Origin: Oscillospiraceae bacterium
GTDB taxonomy: Bacteria > Bacillota > Clostridia > Oscillospirales > Ruminococcaceae
Assembly (NCBI GenBank): GCA_900757485.1
Contig: CAAEOA010000097.1
Span: 1-14,963, forward strand
Reading direction: 5' to 3'
DNA length: 14,963 nucleotides
The first letter of the stretch is position 1. Each line of letters opens with the position of its first letter. The notes below the pieces were generated by a model. The model was not told the origin of the DNA, searched no databases, and saw nothing but the letters and a program-made list of their open reading frames with translations. The position numbers and the translations under genes were made by a program. Positions 14,307-14,963 of this stretch are shown here, in pieces.

Positions 14307-14346
14307 ATCAGCGTAACAGATTGAAATTACTTTCTGTTTCGCTGAT
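14307..14346 (+). repeat. Inverted repeat overlapping the small gene's promoter (possible operator)
   Basis: ATCAGCG-T-AACAG (14307-14319) and CTGTT-T-CGCTGAT (14334-14346) are 12 matched pairs with one T/T mismatch around a 14-base centre. The repeat covers the candidate -35 and reaches the -10, so a bound dimer would block the promoter; as RNA it would form a hairpin. Confidence 0.55.
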
Positions 14347-14351
14347 ATAAA
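14321..14351 (+). promoter_or_regulatory. Candidate promoter of the 66-aa gene
   Basis: TTGAAA (14321-14326) and TATAAA (14346-14351) are 19 bases apart, longer than ideal, but the -10 carries a TGn extension. Initiation near 14358 would give a leader of about 50 bases without the upstream complement of the ribosome site. Confidence 0.4.
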
Positions 14352-14407
14352 ATGACTGTTGTCCATTTTATTAATTAAAATATTATTGTTTGAAAGGGTG
14401 TGACAAG

Positions 14408-14608
14408 ATGAGCCAGAGAAAATACGGGCGTAAAAAAACTTACCGCAGTTACAACAGCAAAGGGGAAATAAGCAAACAACAAACGATTTCTCAAAAAATC
14501 GATGACATTGTCTCTCTTGCAAGTTATAACTTTGATCCGTTGGGAAGTTACACCGGCAATCCAATTGACGAATTTGATGTTCCTGTTCAAGACGCCGATG
14601 ATCTGTAA
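14408..14608 (+). CDS. Small conserved-looking protein, unknown function (66 aa)
   Basis: The 66-residue product starts with a strongly basic stretch (MSQRKYGRKKTYRSYNSKGE), continues with a short amphipathic helix (QKIDDIVSLA, about 29-38) and ends with FDPLGSYTGNP (42-52) and the acidic tail VPVQDADDL (58-66). I recall similar short proteins in Clostridia sharing the DPxGSYTG and PVQDADDL segments, with no known function; this is from memory and not checked. There is no signal or membrane segment. The ATG at 14408 has GGGTG nine bases upstream. The gene is followed by a strong terminator and so is a single-gene unit. The basic head could bind nucleic acid, which is only a guess. Confidence 0.8.
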   Translation: MSQRKYGRKKTYRSYNSKGEISKQQTISQKIDDIVSLASYNFDPLGSYTGNPIDEFDVPVQDADDL

Positions 14609-14640
14609 ATAAAAAACAGTTATTTGCTGTCGACAGACTG

Positions 14641-14676
14641 AAAGCCGAGACGTGATATCACGTCTCGGCTTTTTAT
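14641..14676 (+). terminator. Intrinsic terminator of the 66-aa gene
   Basis: AAAGCCGAGACGTGAT and its perfect complement (14641-14672) form a 16-base-arm palindrome, followed by TT and ATAGGG. The T-run is the end of the stem plus two bases. It isolates the small gene from nrdJ. Confidence 0.85.
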
Positions 14677-14740
14677 AGGGAGTGCATCAGATATATGTAA
14701 ATAAAATAAAATTTTCTCCGAAACATTGATGATTTTGCTA

Positions 14741-14769
14741 TTGATTATCCTTTCAAACAATGATACAAT
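14741..14769 (+). promoter_or_regulatory. Promoter of nrdJ
   Basis: TTGATT (14741-14746), 17 bases, TACAAT (14764-14769). The -10 lies inside the first NrdR-like box, as expected for repression. Confidence 0.6.
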
Positions 14770-14809
14770 ATATAGTATATTGTCGATATTTGGACACAAG
14801 ATATCGAAA
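14763..14809 (+). promoter_or_regulatory. Pair of NrdR-box-like sites upstream of nrdJ
   Basis: Box 1 at 14763-14778 (ATACAATATATAGTAT) matches the 16-base NrdR consensus acaCwAtATaTwGtgt at 14 positions. Box 2 at 14794-14809 (ACACAAGATATCGAAA) matches at about 11, mainly in its left half. The boxes start 31 bases apart, three helical turns, which is the known NrdR spacing. NrdR represses ribonucleotide reductase genes in response to dATP/ATP. Confidence 0.75.
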
Positions 14810-14834
14810 TTTTGTATAGAAAGGATTGTATTCA

Positions 14835-14963
14835 ATGAAAATCACTGAAAATGCTAAAATCGTTTTGGAACGGCGCTATTTGATTAAAAATGAAAAAGGT
14901 GAAGTGACCGAAACGGTTGACGGCTTGTTTCGCCGCGTTGCAGGGGCGATTGCAAAAGCAGAC
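14835..14963 (+). CDS. nrdJ: Adenosylcobalamin-dependent (class II) ribonucleotide reductase, N-terminus only (runs off the window)
   Basis: Class II reductase makes deoxyribonucleotides using a radical from adenosylcobalamin and needs no oxygen. Only 43 codons are present: MKITENAKIVLERRYLIKNE, then a segment with LFRRVAGAIAKAD. The pattern NAxxVLxxRYLxKxxxG...FRRVAxxIAxAD is the typical N-terminus of NrdJ. A class I alpha subunit is less likely but cannot be excluded from so little sequence. The ATG at 14835 has AAAGGA nine bases upstream. Two NrdR-like boxes in the promoter support the assignment. The gene is separate from the preceding small gene, which has its own terminator. Confidence 0.88.
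   Translation, partial: MKITENAKIVLERRYLIKNEKGEVTETVDGLFRRVAGAIAKAD

Larger units (their letters stand above)
14263..14403 (+). repeat. 11-base inverted repeat pairing the small gene's Shine-Dalgarno with upstream sequence
   Basis: TCACACCCTTT (14263-14273) is the exact reverse complement of AAAGGGTGTGA (14393-14403), which contains the ribosome binding site of the 66-aa gene. In any RNA covering both, the site could be closed off. The arms are 119 bases apart and enclose two further hairpins (14276-14294 and 14307-14346). Confidence 0.55.

Noticed and set aside
14130..14564. 144-codon minus-strand frame over the end of araC and the small gene
   Set aside because: It is antisense to two better-supported genes, has no recognisable motif, and passes through the promoter and repeats.
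1..14963. CRISPR array, insertion sequence, or replication origin
   Set aside because: No regularly spaced repeats, transposase motifs with terminal repeats, or DnaA-box clusters were seen.

Overview
The window looks like a chromosomal segment of a low-to-moderate GC Bacillota, most likely class Clostridia. The reasons are AGGAGG-like ribosome binding sites, TTGnnn-N17-TATAAT promoters, tRNA genes with encoded CCA, type III glutamine synthetase, an aspS-gatC-gatA cluster, an NfeD/flotillin operon and an NrdJ-type ribonucleotide reductase. This is inferred from gene content only. No mobile element, rRNA or CRISPR array is visible.

Layout. 1-2663 (minus): aspS-gatC-gatA, whose AspRS carries a residue typical of non-discriminating enzymes, so the cluster probably makes Asn-tRNA (and possibly Gln-tRNA) by transamidation. 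2824-3003 (plus): tRNA-Leu(CAA) with promoter and terminator. 3011-7196 (minus): a ZIP metal transporter behind type III glutamine synthetase, then asnA with its own promoter; glnN and asnA both assimilate ammonia. 7276-7446 (plus): tRNA-Arg(CCG). 7447-8771: an AT-rich, accessory-looking patch with a promoter-driven 27-codon gene stump, a possible gene-end fragment, and an orphan lipoprotein. 8801-11159 (minus): nfeD-flotillin membrane-domain operon behind a long, foldable leader RNA. 11173-12110 (minus): an ABC-permease-like protein without a recognisable EAA loop. 12220-14208: a UroD/MtaA-fold protein divergent from an AraC regulator, with overlapping promoters. 14263-14674 (plus): a 66-aa small protein with a conserved-looking tail and unusual upstream inverted repeats. 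14741-14963 (plus): the start of a B12-dependent ribonucleotide reductase behind two NrdR-like boxes.

Most genes are housekeeping functions. The best leads for new biology are the structured leader of nfeD-floT, the small-protein locus whose Shine-Dalgarno is exactly complementary to a segment about 120 bases upstream, the EAA-less permease, and the terminator-like hairpin abutting the gatC start codon. No large uncharacterised multi-gene system is evident.
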